Shown here piece after piece: positions 21,280 to 34,061 of a stretch of DNA of 64,000 nucleotides. The stretch is from Sarcocystis neurona (taxonomy: Eukaryota; Apicomplexa; Conoidasida; Eucoccidiorida; Sarcocystidae). The stretch is from positions 546,839 to 610,838 of the forward strand of contig KL647295.1 of the NCBI GenBank assembly GCA_000727475.1. The letters run 5' to 3'. The first letter of the stretch is position 1; each line of letters starts with the position of its first letter. The notes under the pieces were generated by a model. It made no database searches and was not told the origin of the DNA. It saw only the letters and a list, made by a program, of their open reading frames with translations. Position numbers and translations under genes: made by a program.

Positions 21280-22920
21280 GGCTGCAGTGCTTTACTAAGC
21301 TGCATGTGGGATCACCTCGGGGGTCAAAGCAAAGGAGCAAGTCAGCTCTCTTCAGTAAGTACTTCTTGTACAAACTTCGCATTCACACAGACGTACACGA
21401 CATCCACACTGGTATATACGTGTACTTGCAAATACGTGTGTATATATATATTTATATATACAAATACAGATATTCGCCACACCGTGCCCCATAATACAAC
21501 GCGAAGGGCACACCTTTACACGCGCATTCATCGCCCACATTTTCTACGCCGCAAACGCGTTGACACACACACGGACAGGCACAGGCATAGGTGCACACAC
21601 TTACATACGTGCACAAGCATTCGATAGCCCACGTAGCCCTACACGTCGGCGTCTTTGTACCCGTACAGATACACTTCTAAACCGCCAAATATACGTACGC
21701 ATATTTGGACGCATGCATATTTGCGTATACATGAACGCGAACACTTCGCGGTAAACATGTACAAGTATTTGCTTGCACACACGTCGCTACAGCATAGCAT
21801 ACAGAGATGAGGTACCCGCGTGACACGTAGGTACTGACACACTCGGTGTGGTAACGCATCACATACCACTAACATATATATATATATATGTATAGAGAGA
21901 GAGACAGAGATACATATATATGTATATACACACATACGTGTATATAGATAGCCGCTCCACGCATACAATTGAACGAATACAGACAAAAGCGTACATACAG
22001 GTACACATACTCACGTACCTACACAAGTGTAGATACATGTATATACACATGTATACGTATGTTAAATTGTGTGTGAATCTAATGCACATCCATGTAATGT
22101 GCTGCTCACGCAAGCGCGCGACTCCTGGAATCCAAGTATCGCGTATAGGTGTGTTCAGAGGCAAAGCGGTTTGTGCGAATGGGGCAGCGCTACACATATT
22201 TTCTACTGTCATCTGCACTTCGTAGAGTCAAAAGATTATGGACTCAACAAACACGTGCACATAAATGTATATCCATCCATACGTATGTGCATATATATAT
22301 TTCTACACGAACGAGCGCACTGGCAATACGCATAACTACTGCCAATTTTGCTCACACCTGAATATATATGTGTGTGTAGTAGCACGTAATCTCCTGCTAA
22401 GAGATGCGTGTGCGTCCTTCAGTGAATCAACGCGTACACGCGCGGCTAAAGTGGCATGAGAAGGCAAGGGAGGCCTCACCACTCCGCACGGGGTAGCCCT
22501 GCATGTATAGACCTGCACATGTGTACACGGATACGTGTCTATGTATGTCTACCTGGCATATGTCTATACGAGTTACACGCATTTGCGTCCTGGCCCATCC
22601 TACACAAATTCAGATACGCGTGTCACACACATATATTTTTCATACACCGAGGGCCCTGGGTGCATTTGTATAACTCGTAATCATTTATTTGTACACACCA
22701 TTTTCTGTTTTGTTTCTCCACACATCTTCTCCTCAGAAATATTCACCTGTCACTTCTGCGCCTGCCGCCTCCGCACCCCCATACAAATACATACACGTAG
22801 GAGCCTTTATTTATATAGTTGCAGGTCATGTGCAGGTGTGTATACTCTGAAGCCCTATACACCTATATCTCCTACACGTGCTCGTTGTCCTGTACCCACG
22901 CATCATTACTTCCTTCACCT

Positions 22921-23118
22921 AAGGTGAATCTTACCTCTCCTTTATTTAGGCATGCGTCTATTACACAGAAGCTATATTTTCCAGGTAATCGTCTACAATT
23001 ATGTATTTCCATCCATTATAAGGTGAATCTTACCTCTTCTTTATTTAGGCATGCGTCTATTACACAGAAGCTATATTTTCCAGGTAATCGTCTACAATTA
23101 TGTATTTCCATCCATTAT
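22921..23118. repeat. 99-bp tandem duplication (2 copies)
   Basis: Units 22921-23019 and 23020-23118 begin AAGGTGAATCTTACCTCT and differ at one position (C/T). The near-identity indicates a recent duplication. Confidence 0.97.
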
Positions 23119-23270
23119 ATTCCTGCGCTCGCGGGGTTCGGGTAGTCAATATCAAAGAGTGGGAGACGGAATGAACGGAGGGAGGCAGAGAACCATTTGT
23201 GATAGAAATATACGCACGTGTGTAGCAGATGGCGTCAAGTGACGGAAGTGGAGGTTTTTTTAGACACCGA

Positions 23271-23460
23271 GGGCTGTTACAAACTTCCTCAGACACCCAA
23301 CTTGTATACTTTCGGTACTCTAATAGGGTCTATCATTGCTCTCTGGATACCGTCTTGATAGAAGTGAAGTCTTCTTGTGGCACGAAGGGCTGTTACAAGC
23401 TTTGTCAACGATCCTACTTGTATACTTTCCGTACTCTAACAGTATCTAGCATTGACGTTT
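23271..23460. repeat. Degenerate direct repeat, 116-bp period
   Basis: Copies starting at 23271 and 23387 share GGGCTGTTACAA, then CTTGTATACTTTC, GTACTCTAA and ATTG blocks with substitutions and small indels. This is an older duplication than the one at 22921. Confidence 0.8.
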
Positions 23461-24290
23461 GCACCCTCCTTGGAAGACAAACTCTGTCCCAATTGAGGCC
23501 TGGTCGCACACTTTGGTGATGTTAACTGCGCAATTTAGTAGGTGTAGGAGGTTCCTTGAACATTTTGTAGAAGCCTTTCTTGAATTTTTATAGGCTTCTG
23601 CGTACGGTTCTTGGAGTTTCCTTTAACAACTATGAATGGTCGCATTCTGCCATTTGTGTAGCGGTCCCCCCTTTACATCCAGACATTTTACGAGATGTGC
23701 GCGATGCATTCGGATTTTCTTAAGTGCCCGTCATGAATGCTTTTTCACAACTCCACCTACAATGTATGTGTGTACACGTGGAGATCCACACGTGGGTGTC
23801 CATCGGCTAGCATGTACGTGTGGTATCGTCGGCTTGTATCTTTACATGACATATATACGTGTGAACTGCTGAAGGCGTGAATTTCTCCACTCTTCCCACT
23901 GTTGAGACAGAAGTAGTTTCAAGAGATTTTTTTTTTTAAGTGTGTCTTTTTCCTGGGGGAGGGACAGGATAGTAGTGCACGTGTATACATGTGGAAGCAC
24001 AGGAATAGACATGCGCGCATATGAGTACATGTTGTCACTTAGATATGCAAATTCTTCAGAGCCGCTGCTCACTCCCCCACCTTTCACAAGGAAAATTACT
24101 GTGGATTTTCCGTGACTTCCGTCTGAAGGCTACTTGCTTAATATGCTTACTCTAAGCGGCAGCAGTGTGCGGTAGCGTCTTCAAGTGTGGGGTACGGCAG
24201 CAGCAGCCCACCTCTACCAGTGCCAGGAGAAACTAACAGCGAGAACAGCGCCAGCGACAGCACCAGCAGCGTGAATAATACGACTGCTGT

Positions 24291-25098
24291 AGCAGCAGCC
24301 GGAGCCCGCTCAGTAGTAGTAGTACTCAGTTCTATAGCCACAACAGCAGAAGCAATAGAGCTGCAGCTGTCGAGCAAGGTAATGACCACACACCAAAATA
24401 GTCGCAGCAGTGGAGGGGTAGGGCATGCAGCAGGAAGAGACTCGCGCCATCACAGCCGTTGCCTCCCTCCGCTCGCTACGTTTCATGGTTGTTGCCCTGT
24501 CATGTTGTACGTGAGTGTATTCAAGTATCTCATTTTATTTGTGCTTCCTAAAACTTTGCTGTCTGTGTTTCAACAGTTTTGTCGGGTAGTCGTAGCGGTT
24601 GCTGCAGGACCGTGGCACCGCAAGCTTTTCGACTTCTTGTTTTATCCTCTCTTACTTTCCCTGGGTTCGAGCAGGTAGAATCGATTTCCCGTCTCTTTTC
24701 CTTCTTCGTTCGCATTCCTTCTTGCACAGCACGGGCACCCGCAACGACGCCTTGTTTTACTCTCGGTTGTACTACATCCTGAGAGAGCTATAACCGTGAA
24801 TTCTTCTGCACTCCGCATCTACCACCCGTCCGTTGTTTGTATCTCTCTTCTTACTGTTAGTATCTTCCTTCTCCTCGTCTTTTGTGCCTGCTTCATTTAC
24901 CCCGTTCTCAACATGTTTGCATTCCAGGACGCAGAGCAGCAGCAGCTGCAGAACATCGTACAGCAGAAGCTGATTAAACGGCTGCGTTTGTTTGCGCTGT
25001 ACGTTGCTGCTCTGCGGCTGGCACCCGCTGTTGTCTCACTCTTCTCTTCTCTCTCTTCCAGCTCTTCCGCTTCCAGTGGCGATGCTCCTCGTCTGTAG
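24291..25098 (+). CDS. Tentative spliced gene, small membrane-anchored C-terminus
   Basis: Three phase-compatible exons read by eye. Exon A ends at 24378 before GTAATG, with its 5' end near 24291 unsure. Exon B is 24577-24674 (acceptor TTTCAACAG, donor GTAGAA). Exon C is 24928-25098 (acceptor GCATTCCAG, stop TAG). The last exon encodes a charged Gln-rich helix (DAEQQQLQNIVQQKLIKRL) followed by a hydrophobic stretch (LFALYVAALRLAPAVVSLF) and a Ser-rich tail, suggesting a tail-anchored or small membrane protein. Alternatively, an ATG at 24913 gives a free-standing 61-residue protein. No family is assigned. Confidence 0.35.
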
Positions 25099-28000
25099 GT
25101 AGCGGCCCCAGCAAAGGCTCCTTTGCGGACGGGACGCGCAAACGGTAGCACGGCAGAGCCGCAGCAGCACAAAAGCAGCAGGAGAGAGCGAAAGGGCGGA
25201 AGGCCCCGCAGGTGTGAAAATGCACCGACGACAGCGTGGACTGCACAGCAGCAGGGTGCACAGCAGTGACGACAGCGGAGCTGGTTATAGTAGGATGTAT
25301 ATCTGCAGATGCAGCACCAGCAGCAGCAGAATCCGAAGTTGCGGTGCCGCATGAGCACCAGCTGAAGCAAGATCAATGGAATGGGGAGGGACGCAGGCAG
25401 ACGCCCGGGTTTGTCTGTCTCAAGCTCCGTATCCGCAGTCAGACGCCGGCACGTGTTTTGGAAGGATGAACGATGAAAATCTAAACAATAGCAGCAAAGG
25501 CAAGGGAGCAGCAGTAGCGGCAGCAGTAGCGGCAGCGGCAGCGGCAACAGCAGCCAAAAGACAGCGGCAGGAGAGGAGCGGAAGGACGGCGATATGTTTG
25601 TGGTGCTTGTGTTTCTAGTACGAGCTGTATCTGCCGTGTAACACAGGGTAAGGGGAGTACAACTACTGGTCCTGCTCTACTTGTGAAGGGGCCTCAGAAT
25701 TATACAGATATGTCCCGTGCCTCGTACGAGGGCGCGCAGTGTGCAGGACGAAGAAGCGAAGCAACATAAAACTCCATTATACAGGAGTCACCCGAGAACC
25801 CATTTTTTTTACTAGGAGAGAAATTGTGTTTCCCGAGCACTTCGGGGTATCGAAGAGGGCGCGTTGGTCCGTATTTCTAATTGTTACGAGGAGCACGACG
25901 AAGCAGAACATAGTAAGCAATGAATAGATGAACGTTTTTTCAAGGTTGAAGTAACATGAGGGGACGAGCCAGTTCCCTTAATTTCGACGCACTACTGCAT
26001 AGCATACTAAAGTCCAGAAAGCCAGTTTTCTTCAGAATAATTCAGTTCTTCCCGCATCCTCACGGTGTAACGTGACGACCTTACCTTGGAAATACTTACG
26101 TCACTTTACAAGCAGCACCGTGCACCGAAAGGGAAAGCGACCACGAATGTTGGAGCCAAAACTGACAGCAGGATACCTTTGGAAGACTACTATGAAGTAC
26201 AGTCCGCTCCCACCTCTAGGTGTCCATCAGAGTTGGCGTGTCTTCAAGCATACCAAGACGTATGTAGTTGTGCACGTATCTATGTGTGTAAGTTTATTAT
26301 GAGTATGGGGAAGATGATGAAACATACTCGTGACTATTTGGTCCATGAACACAGGAGCGAAAAAGAGGGGAAAAGAAATTGCGGGTATACAGATGGTAAC
26401 AACGGCGGTAGGAGAGAATAGGTGGTGAGGTGAAGAGTCGGAATGAGAGCCTCAGGCGCGGAAATGCTTCATCTGATCGGGGAAGATGTGACGCGAAAAG
26501 GTGCAAAAAATGGGTACTTCAAGCCGTCGATTGCCGGTTTCACTTTTGTGCTGAAGTGAGATGTTCGTGAAATAGTCGTCTCAGTGACGTGACGAGAATA
26601 CAAACTGGAACTCCCTTTCTTTCTCTTTTGAGGAGAGAGAACCTGAATTCCTCCATTCCTCCCGTATAAGCCCCAGTCGTCGGTAATCTGACCACTGAAG
26701 GAAGTCACTTTATGATCAGTGAAAGGTAGTATGTGAAAATTCGCTCACAGGTGGTGTCTGGACCTGCTTTTGAACGGGCGTGAGACAGCTGCTGCGGCAC
26801 TTTGCAAGAAATACACTGTTATAGTGTTCTAGATGGGTGATATCGAGAAAACCTCATTAGAACTTCAGCAATCGAGTAGATCTCTTCCGCTGTAGTCCAA
26901 AGGTGACCCTGGAGTTACGGGAGAACGGTTCAGCTTATCAACAGCCTGAAATACTGCGTCGATATCTCCCAGCATGCAGTTGAGGACATGCCCGCTGCGT
27001 CTACAAATCTTGGCGAGAGTACAATAGTCGTCTTTTCTCAGAACAGCGGCACGACTGTGCGTCATACTTCCCGCAGATCTTCACAACTAGAAGGCTGTAC
27101 ACTATCAGTGTTCACAAAGAAGACGCTATCTGTGACTCTCGGAATTTTCACAGGATACGCTATCTCGCCTTTCCTTGTGAGGCCCTCAAATCAAACCATT
27201 CTGTGCATCACGAACGTACACCTCTAGGTCTCACCTGCTGTCTTCTTGTAGAAGTGGCAGTATGTTGTTCAAAACGGAGAGACCCTGTCATGACGCTGAT
27301 TGATAATGGTAGCATAAGACGGTCTTTCCCAGGATTACGGACTTTGGAGGTGCGATACGCGACCTGCAGAAGAACTGGAGTTCCCACACTGCAGTGCTTC
27401 AGATACTGCACAAAGTGTGTTGTCGTGGAAGACTATATTGTTCTTGCGGGTGCGATTTAATGCCCTTACCAGACAGAATCGGCAAGAGCCGCACTGATTT
27501 ATTACAAAGACGGTTTCCCTGCTGTTAGAATAGTAAAAAGTGTATGACGTGTGCCGTTTTTCGCGCGAGGTAGTTGCCGCACTGATTTATTACAAAGACG
27601 GTTTCCCTGGTGTTAGAATAGTGAAAGTGTATGACGTGTGCCGTTTTTCGCGCGAGGTAGTTGCCAAGTTCCGTTGCCTTGAACGCTGGGAAAGACGATG
27701 TGAGGCGAACGCGTGGCACAAAGTAGCTTCTGCAGCCCTCAGCACTCGCACCACGTCCACGCGGCTAGAACAATTACGAAGTCCACTTGTGGGGAGATTC
27801 TTTCGAGCCTCAGGAGACTGATCTTCCACTGTTGGACAGACCAGATCGATCGTCTGCGGCTGAATACTGCAGGGGGATTGTGTCTACGTGCCGACAGAAT
27901 CAAGGGCGTTACTTTCTAAGAAGTCACGCCGCTGCGTCACTTAGTGATTGGAAAAGTATTCCTTCAAGTGTTACGATCGGCAGAACAGTTGCACCTATTC

Positions 28001-28406
28001 AGGAAGTAATACGGTATACGTGATACATTATCGGACTCTAGAAACAACTAGATGAAGTCGTTCTGTCGTATTCGGCGTTGATCGACTGCAAGGCCGCCGA
28101 GACACGCCTGCAACTAAAATCAATATTACCAGTAGTAGCACGACATTTGGCGCTGTACGAGCAAGGAAAAACTGTTCTACTGTGGTAAGCCAATATCAGC
28201 AAATCTTGCCGATAAAACACGAACAAGTAGCTTTTGCACAGGTGTCTCACAATCACGTGTATGTCTACTGTTGAATCATAAGAAGAAATGGTGGATAAAA
28301 GGACCAAAACAAAAGGTAACCTGTTTTTGTCGGTCAAGCCGCGCCTGTTACACATCCGCACACGTGAAAACATGGACGTACGGGAATGCGCACATGTATA
28401 CAGCTG

Positions 28407-28410
<4 letters not shown>
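25099..28410. other. Unique to weakly repetitive DNA without a supported gene
   Basis: 25140-25560 contains CAG/CGG triplets but only broken frames. 25600-27480 is unique sequence with scattered frames of less than about 110 codons and no recognisable product. A short tandem repeat lies at 27488-27664. Nothing else stands out. Confidence 0.5.
27488..27664. repeat. 88-bp tandem duplication (2 copies)
   Basis: Units 27488-27575 and 27576-27662 begin GCCGCACTGATTTATTAC and differ by a substitution and a one-base indel. Because of the indel the two copies are read in different frames. Confidence 0.95.

Positions 28411-28438
<28 letters not shown>
28411..28438. repeat. (CA)14 microsatellite
   Basis: Perfect CA dinucleotide run. 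Confidence 0.95.
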
Positions 28439-28443
<5 letters not shown>

Positions 28444-28599
28444 ACACGCATACCTACATACGTAGACGCACCTCCATTAATACACCACACACGTGTGTCT
28501 CTCTAATATGTGTTATGCGCATAGATGTGTGTATGGCCATACGCATCTATAGACGTGCGTCCACTTTCTACAACATGGGCACTCGTACCCGTATATGTG

Positions 28600-28686
28600 T
28601 ATGTATATATGTATATATATATATATGTATATATATGTATATATATATGTATATATATGTATATATATGTATATATATATATATGC
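28600..28686. repeat. (TATATG)n/(TA)n microsatellite
   Basis: Alternating TATATG and TA units; the same motif class recurs throughout 28.6-33.9 kb. Confidence 0.9.
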
Positions 28687-28689
28687 GTC

Positions 28690-29458
28690 CATGTATCTGT
28701 ATGTACGTGTAGCCGCAGATGTGCACACATATGCATGACTTGCGTATACCCGAGTGGTGTATGTAGACTTGCATACATATATATATATAAAGAGAGACAT
28801 ATACATACAAACACGTATACCTACGTCTAGAAAATGTACATGTGTATACGTGTTGATGTGTAGAGCTTCCCAGGTGTGCGTCCAACTTTTGTTATAGACA
28901 TCATCATATGTACCCGAAAAAGAAGAAGCCTTCTGCGGCGTCCCGTATATTTGGCATTTCTGTGAAGTCTTTGTCAGCCTGTTGAAAAGCTACAGAATAC
29001 GACCTGTCGCCGATAGCGGATTTTCCCGACAAACACTTTTTGAGCGAATACAGCTGCTCCGAAAGAGAAACTTTACTTTTTTTGACAACTCATTAATTTC
29101 TTTAGCGGATGCGATACATCACACCCTGTCCAGACCGCTGTTGACAGAGACGCCTACACACACACGTCTAGCCACGTGCACTTTGCTGCTGCAATCACAG
29201 CAGCGTTTACCTGCACGCACCCACGTGGGCCGCCGTTTCCACTACAACAGACTGTGTCCATATATATCAAGGCTGGCGCTAAAGTAGATACTCTTAGACC
29301 AGTCGGCCACTGAAGTACCGTATGCGTTTAACGTTAAATTTGCATATATACTGGCTTGTGTAGCCTGCTTCTGTACTGTTATTTACATTCAGATAGAGAG
29401 GCATACGCATGCACGTGGACATGCACGAACGCTGCGTCTCTTGCTGCTGTTCTTGCAG
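28690..29458. other. Intergenic, no supported gene
   Basis: Microsatellite tail to about 28840, then unique sequence. A candidate acceptor (TTAATTTCTTTAG near 29105) precedes an open plus-strand frame to 29287, but without a consistent donor. Confidence 0.45.
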
Positions 29459-29566
29459 CAGCTTCGTGTGTCAGGTCTGTACTACGGCTTCGGCTACGGA
29501 ATACAACTCCGCGGCGTTACTTGCAACACAGTCTTGTGGAGGGCGTGTGCAAGAACTTGTGAATAA
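29459..29566 (+). CDS. Tentative 3'-terminal exon, 35 codons
   Basis: A strong acceptor (CTGCTGTTCTTGCAG) is followed in phase 0 by QLRVSGLYYGFGYGIQLRGV and about 15 further residues to a TAA. The Gly/Tyr-rich pattern looks protein-like rather than random, but no family was recognised and no upstream exon could be tied to it. Confidence 0.25.
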   Translation, partial: QLRVSGLYYGFGYGIQLRGVTCNTVLWRACARTCE

Positions 29567-30312
29567 GTCTATCTCTACGTATATATATGTATGCACGATT
29601 TTTTCATGCACTCGAACGCGGAAGCGTATACGCTATGTAGGGACTGAGCTAGCAGCACTGCTGCTGCTGGGGGGTCGCTGTGTTGCCTGCTGCTGGGCGA
29701 GCTGCCGAGAAGCACCTTTGCTGTTGATTCATCACCTCTCTTGTAAGAGGTACATATATCTCTCCGACAGTATGGGTTTCCTTGTGTATGTCTCGTTCTC
29801 GCTCTGTGTACTTACATGGATCATAATATATGTACTTATCTTATTCTTTCTTCCACTAGCTGAACTCCCCGGTACGTCGTTCATCACGCTCCACGTGTAC
29901 ATCCCTGAATTCTTGTAGACAAACGTGAAGTGACATAGTGAGCTATGGATGTATCAAAGATACATCCACACAGCGTAGGGAAGTAAAGAGGCATATGGGT
30001 ATATGCGCACACTATGAAAATGTCCATATAATATCTATATATATGTATTGATATATGTATGTACGGAGGTTTTCATGCTCATCAGCTGGACACCCAGATT
30101 TGCTGCGGAAAATGGCTCCGCCGCGCGCACAGGTGCATGCACCCATACACGCTCAATCACACTCATTACCGCACGTGCACATACACACGTATTTATATAC
30201 ATTACTTACGGTAGGTGTATATACATATATATATATATATGTATAGCATTTCCTGTGAGTGCATATACATGTATATATACATATATATCAGGAGGTCCAT
30301 ATATATATATAT

Positions 30313-30344
<32 letters not shown>

Positions 30345-33300
30345 CATTTCTCGTAAGTACATATATATGTGCAGCATTTCCCTTAAGTGCATATATATAC
30401 ATATACATATGTGGCATTTCCCTTGAGTACATATGTGTGTGTATAGCATTTCCCGTATGTATATATATGTCATTTCCCTAGAATGCGTACCTGTATACGT
30501 GTATAGCATTTCCCTTACGTGCACACACAGATATAAACATCAATTCCCGTACGCACATATATATATGTGGGTCTACATGTATATATAGTTGGAGATACCT
30601 ACATGTGAGGGAGCGAGGAAAATGTAGTACGTTGCTCACTTCATAAAAAGTCAGAAGTGACACGACTATATGTTATGCACGTGTCAACACACAAACGCAC
30701 ATACACATATATATATATATATATATATATGTCTAGCCATCTATCTATACACGTAGAGATACATACATATAGATAGATAGATGGGGAGATGCAGGTGCAG
30801 GTAAAGGTGATTGGAGATAGAAACAGCGGCTCTATATTTCTGTCAATATATCTGTCAGATGCCTGGAAAGCACAAATATCACACAGACTTTGTGTGTGAA
30901 GATACACACAAATGTGTACGGTGTTTGCGTCCCGTCCACACTTGTGGCGTGAAGGCGTTTCCTTCCACACATGTGCGTCCACACGCAGTAGCGGATCTTC
31001 AAAAAAACACCCCACCTGTCAACGACTTCTCTTTTCAACTTTATAGACCTGCGCATCTCTCTATGTAGCTGCAGCTATACCTACGCAGACGGATGGAGAG
31101 ACGCACTTATATCCATACATATGTGATATGGTGTACCTCTCAGATATAATTGGTATGACATATATATATATATTGTCGTATCGTAGATATTTGTGGCACA
31201 GTATATATAATATATCGGAGGAACGTTTGGTGATACACGCATCAATAGAAAGTATACTTTCCGTGATTTTTACACATATATAGAGCACTACACAGTAGAT
31301 ATTTGTGGTATACGATATATGTGTATATTGGTGTCGTAGATTCTTTAGGTATATGATATGTTCTTTTTCTTTTAGCGTGGCTGTTGATGGGGATCAACAG
31401 CGAGAGACGAGTAACAACCTACCCAAGTATGACAGTACACATGTACATGCAAAAAGTCGGCAGATAATGTACACATATATATATATATATACATATATGC
31501 ATAGACACGTATATACACACATCTGCAAATACACGTATATACGTTGGTAACAAATACACTACACACATGTATCTATACGTATATATATGTCTATGTGGAT
31601 ATGGGTAGTCGTATATATATATATATAGGTATGAGTACCCTTGTTTACACGTGTGCACACATACACGTGTATACTTAAATCTACATCTACATAAATAATT
31701 CTATATGTGGAAACGGGTACCGTTGTATATATATGTGTATATACAGAAGTGGGAGCACCCTTGAACAGACGTGTAGACCTACACGTGTGTACACATACAT
31801 CTACATATATATACATACATGCGTGGATGTGGGTATCGGTGTTTGTATATATACATATATATGCTCAAATATTTGTATATATACATAAATATATATGTGT
31901 ATGTTCGGAGGTAGGAGTGCCCTTGAATACATATGTACACACAAACACGTGTACGCCTACGCCTACATATATATATATATATATATGTATACACAGAGGT
32001 ATGAGTGCCCTTGAATATATACGGTGTACATACATATATGTATATATACATGTATATGTGGATATGCATACCGGTGCTTACATGTATACACATTCATATA
32101 TGTATGTATTGATGTATATATATATATAGAACCCTTGAATACATATGTAGACACACATACCGGTGTACATATATATATATATATAGCCATGGGGACAGAT
32201 GTATGTGAGTCTACATGGCTCATCGTAGAATTTAAAAAGACCAGATGCCGCACCACCCTGTAGCTGTACGTATATATGCATGTATATACATATACATACA
32301 CGTATATATATACACATATATACATATATATACGTACGTATGTATTTATAGAAGCGTGTTCAAAGAGCAACAAGAGCGACCCACCAGCGTTGCTCCTCCG
32401 TCTCTCCTCTTCTCATTTTCTTCACAAGAAGTCTACGCAAATGTGGGCACCTCCAAGGTCAGCAAAAGAGGGGAGGCATGTACATCACCCGTACGCCTTT
32501 CACAACTACCAGGCATATACCTATACATGTGGATGTGTCAGTAGGTCTCTTCATCTATATATCTATACCTACACGCATCCATGTATTTACATGTATCTAT
32601 ATGTACATACATCTTTACCTACGTGTATCTATCTGCACGTATATCCACATTCACATCTGTATACATATATATGTGTATATGAATTTGTACTTCTCTCTCT
32701 CTGTGTGTACAGACATACATCTATATCTACGTATATCTGTATCTATATGAACCTACATATCTACACATATACATATATATATATATATATGTATCTGTAC
32801 CTGGCTCCCTCTCTGTATGTATATACATATATCTATACCTGCACACATCTATAACTACATATATATATACACGTATATACATATATATATATATATGTCT
32901 AGCTCTCTCTCTCTATATGTATATACGTATATGTTTGTATCTGTACCTCTGTAGATGTATGTACAAAATGACCTCCATTTCACGCGCACCCCCCTGTTGA
33001 CGTGACACGTGTCTAGAGAGGTGGCATGCTGCACCACGTACATGTAGGACGCAAAGGGGACCAGAAAATAAGTCATTCCACATGCATGCAGCCACGGCGA
33101 GAAAAGACATGTGCAGGTGTCGTCGGGACCTCCTTGTGAAGCCGCAGAGAGAAGGAGACGGGGAGAGGACAAGACAGCAGAGAGACACAGCGGGAAGGCA
33201 GCTGCTTCTCGAGTCCACCACACACAAACGTCTTTCCAGGGGTGCACCACCTCTGTGGTGGCGTTTAGCAGCAAATATACGTGTCTACGCAAACACACAC

Positions 33301-34061
33301 ATATGTAGACAGCTGCACTGTATAGAGAGAGGGGCACACATATAGACATACACACTGCATGCATTAGAAAAACACACACGTGCAGATATGTGCGAGTTCT
33401 CCCCTTTCTACTTCTACCAAAGAAGAGGGCACTCCTCCCCATGTGTCTACTGTAAAACGCGGCCGACGCGGGTTGAGAGCTGCTGCAGCTTGCAAACCAG
33501 CTGCTGCTTCTGCTGTAGCGAGAATGTTGTCTGCCTTCTCCTTTCTGTAGTAGACCCTCACGAGGACTTCCTCCTCTCTTTCGCTTCCTGCATACGTAGT
33601 TAGTCACCTGCCCAGCAGATATATCTGCGTCGGAAGGTCTCCTACGTGTGCCTGTATGACGTCTACGTCGCGCCCTCTTTGTGTGCTTCTCTGGGAGGCT
33701 ACACGCGCACGACCCTCCTCTCCCTACTCACATATATACATATATATATACATACGTGCCTCTCCACGTGTAACAGCAGGCGGGCCTCGACACATGCAAG
33801 AATTCATATATATATATATATTTCTATTCCCCTCCGCTCCCCCCTTCCCTCCCTCGTATCGCATGCATACATATATATGTAGAGAGAGAGATACATAACT
33901 TTGTGATGCGCCTCTCCCCCCACATATATGTTTAGGTGTACGCATGTCTCCCCCCGCTTGGTAGACAGACGGGTGACGGAGAGCCGTCGGTCGACCGGTG
34001 GTGTGGTAGATTCAGGTTGTGGATGTAAGTGTGTGTAGAAGCGTTTCTCTGCAAGGAAGTA
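29567..34061. other. Long microsatellite-rich intergenic region
   Basis: Dominated by (TA)n, (TATATG)n, TACATA and a (GA)n tract (30312-30344). Repeated short cassettes near 30240-30480 contain the element GCATTTCCC(T/G)TA. The 33000-33600 part is less repetitive but has no supportable gene. Frames of 60-250 codons exist on both strands only because the repeats avoid stops. Confidence 0.6.

Larger units (their letters stand above)
21300..24270. other. Intergenic DNA: microsatellites and tandem duplications
   Basis: TA and TACA-type repeats fill 21400-22700. Two tandem duplications lie at 22921-23118 and 23271-23460. The remainder (23460-24150) is unique AT-rich sequence in which I see no coding signal. 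Confidence 0.55.

Noticed and set aside
28500..33000. Many 60-250 codon frames rich in Tyr/Ile/Met/Val
   Set aside because: They are translations of TA/TATG/TACA microsatellites, open on both strands.
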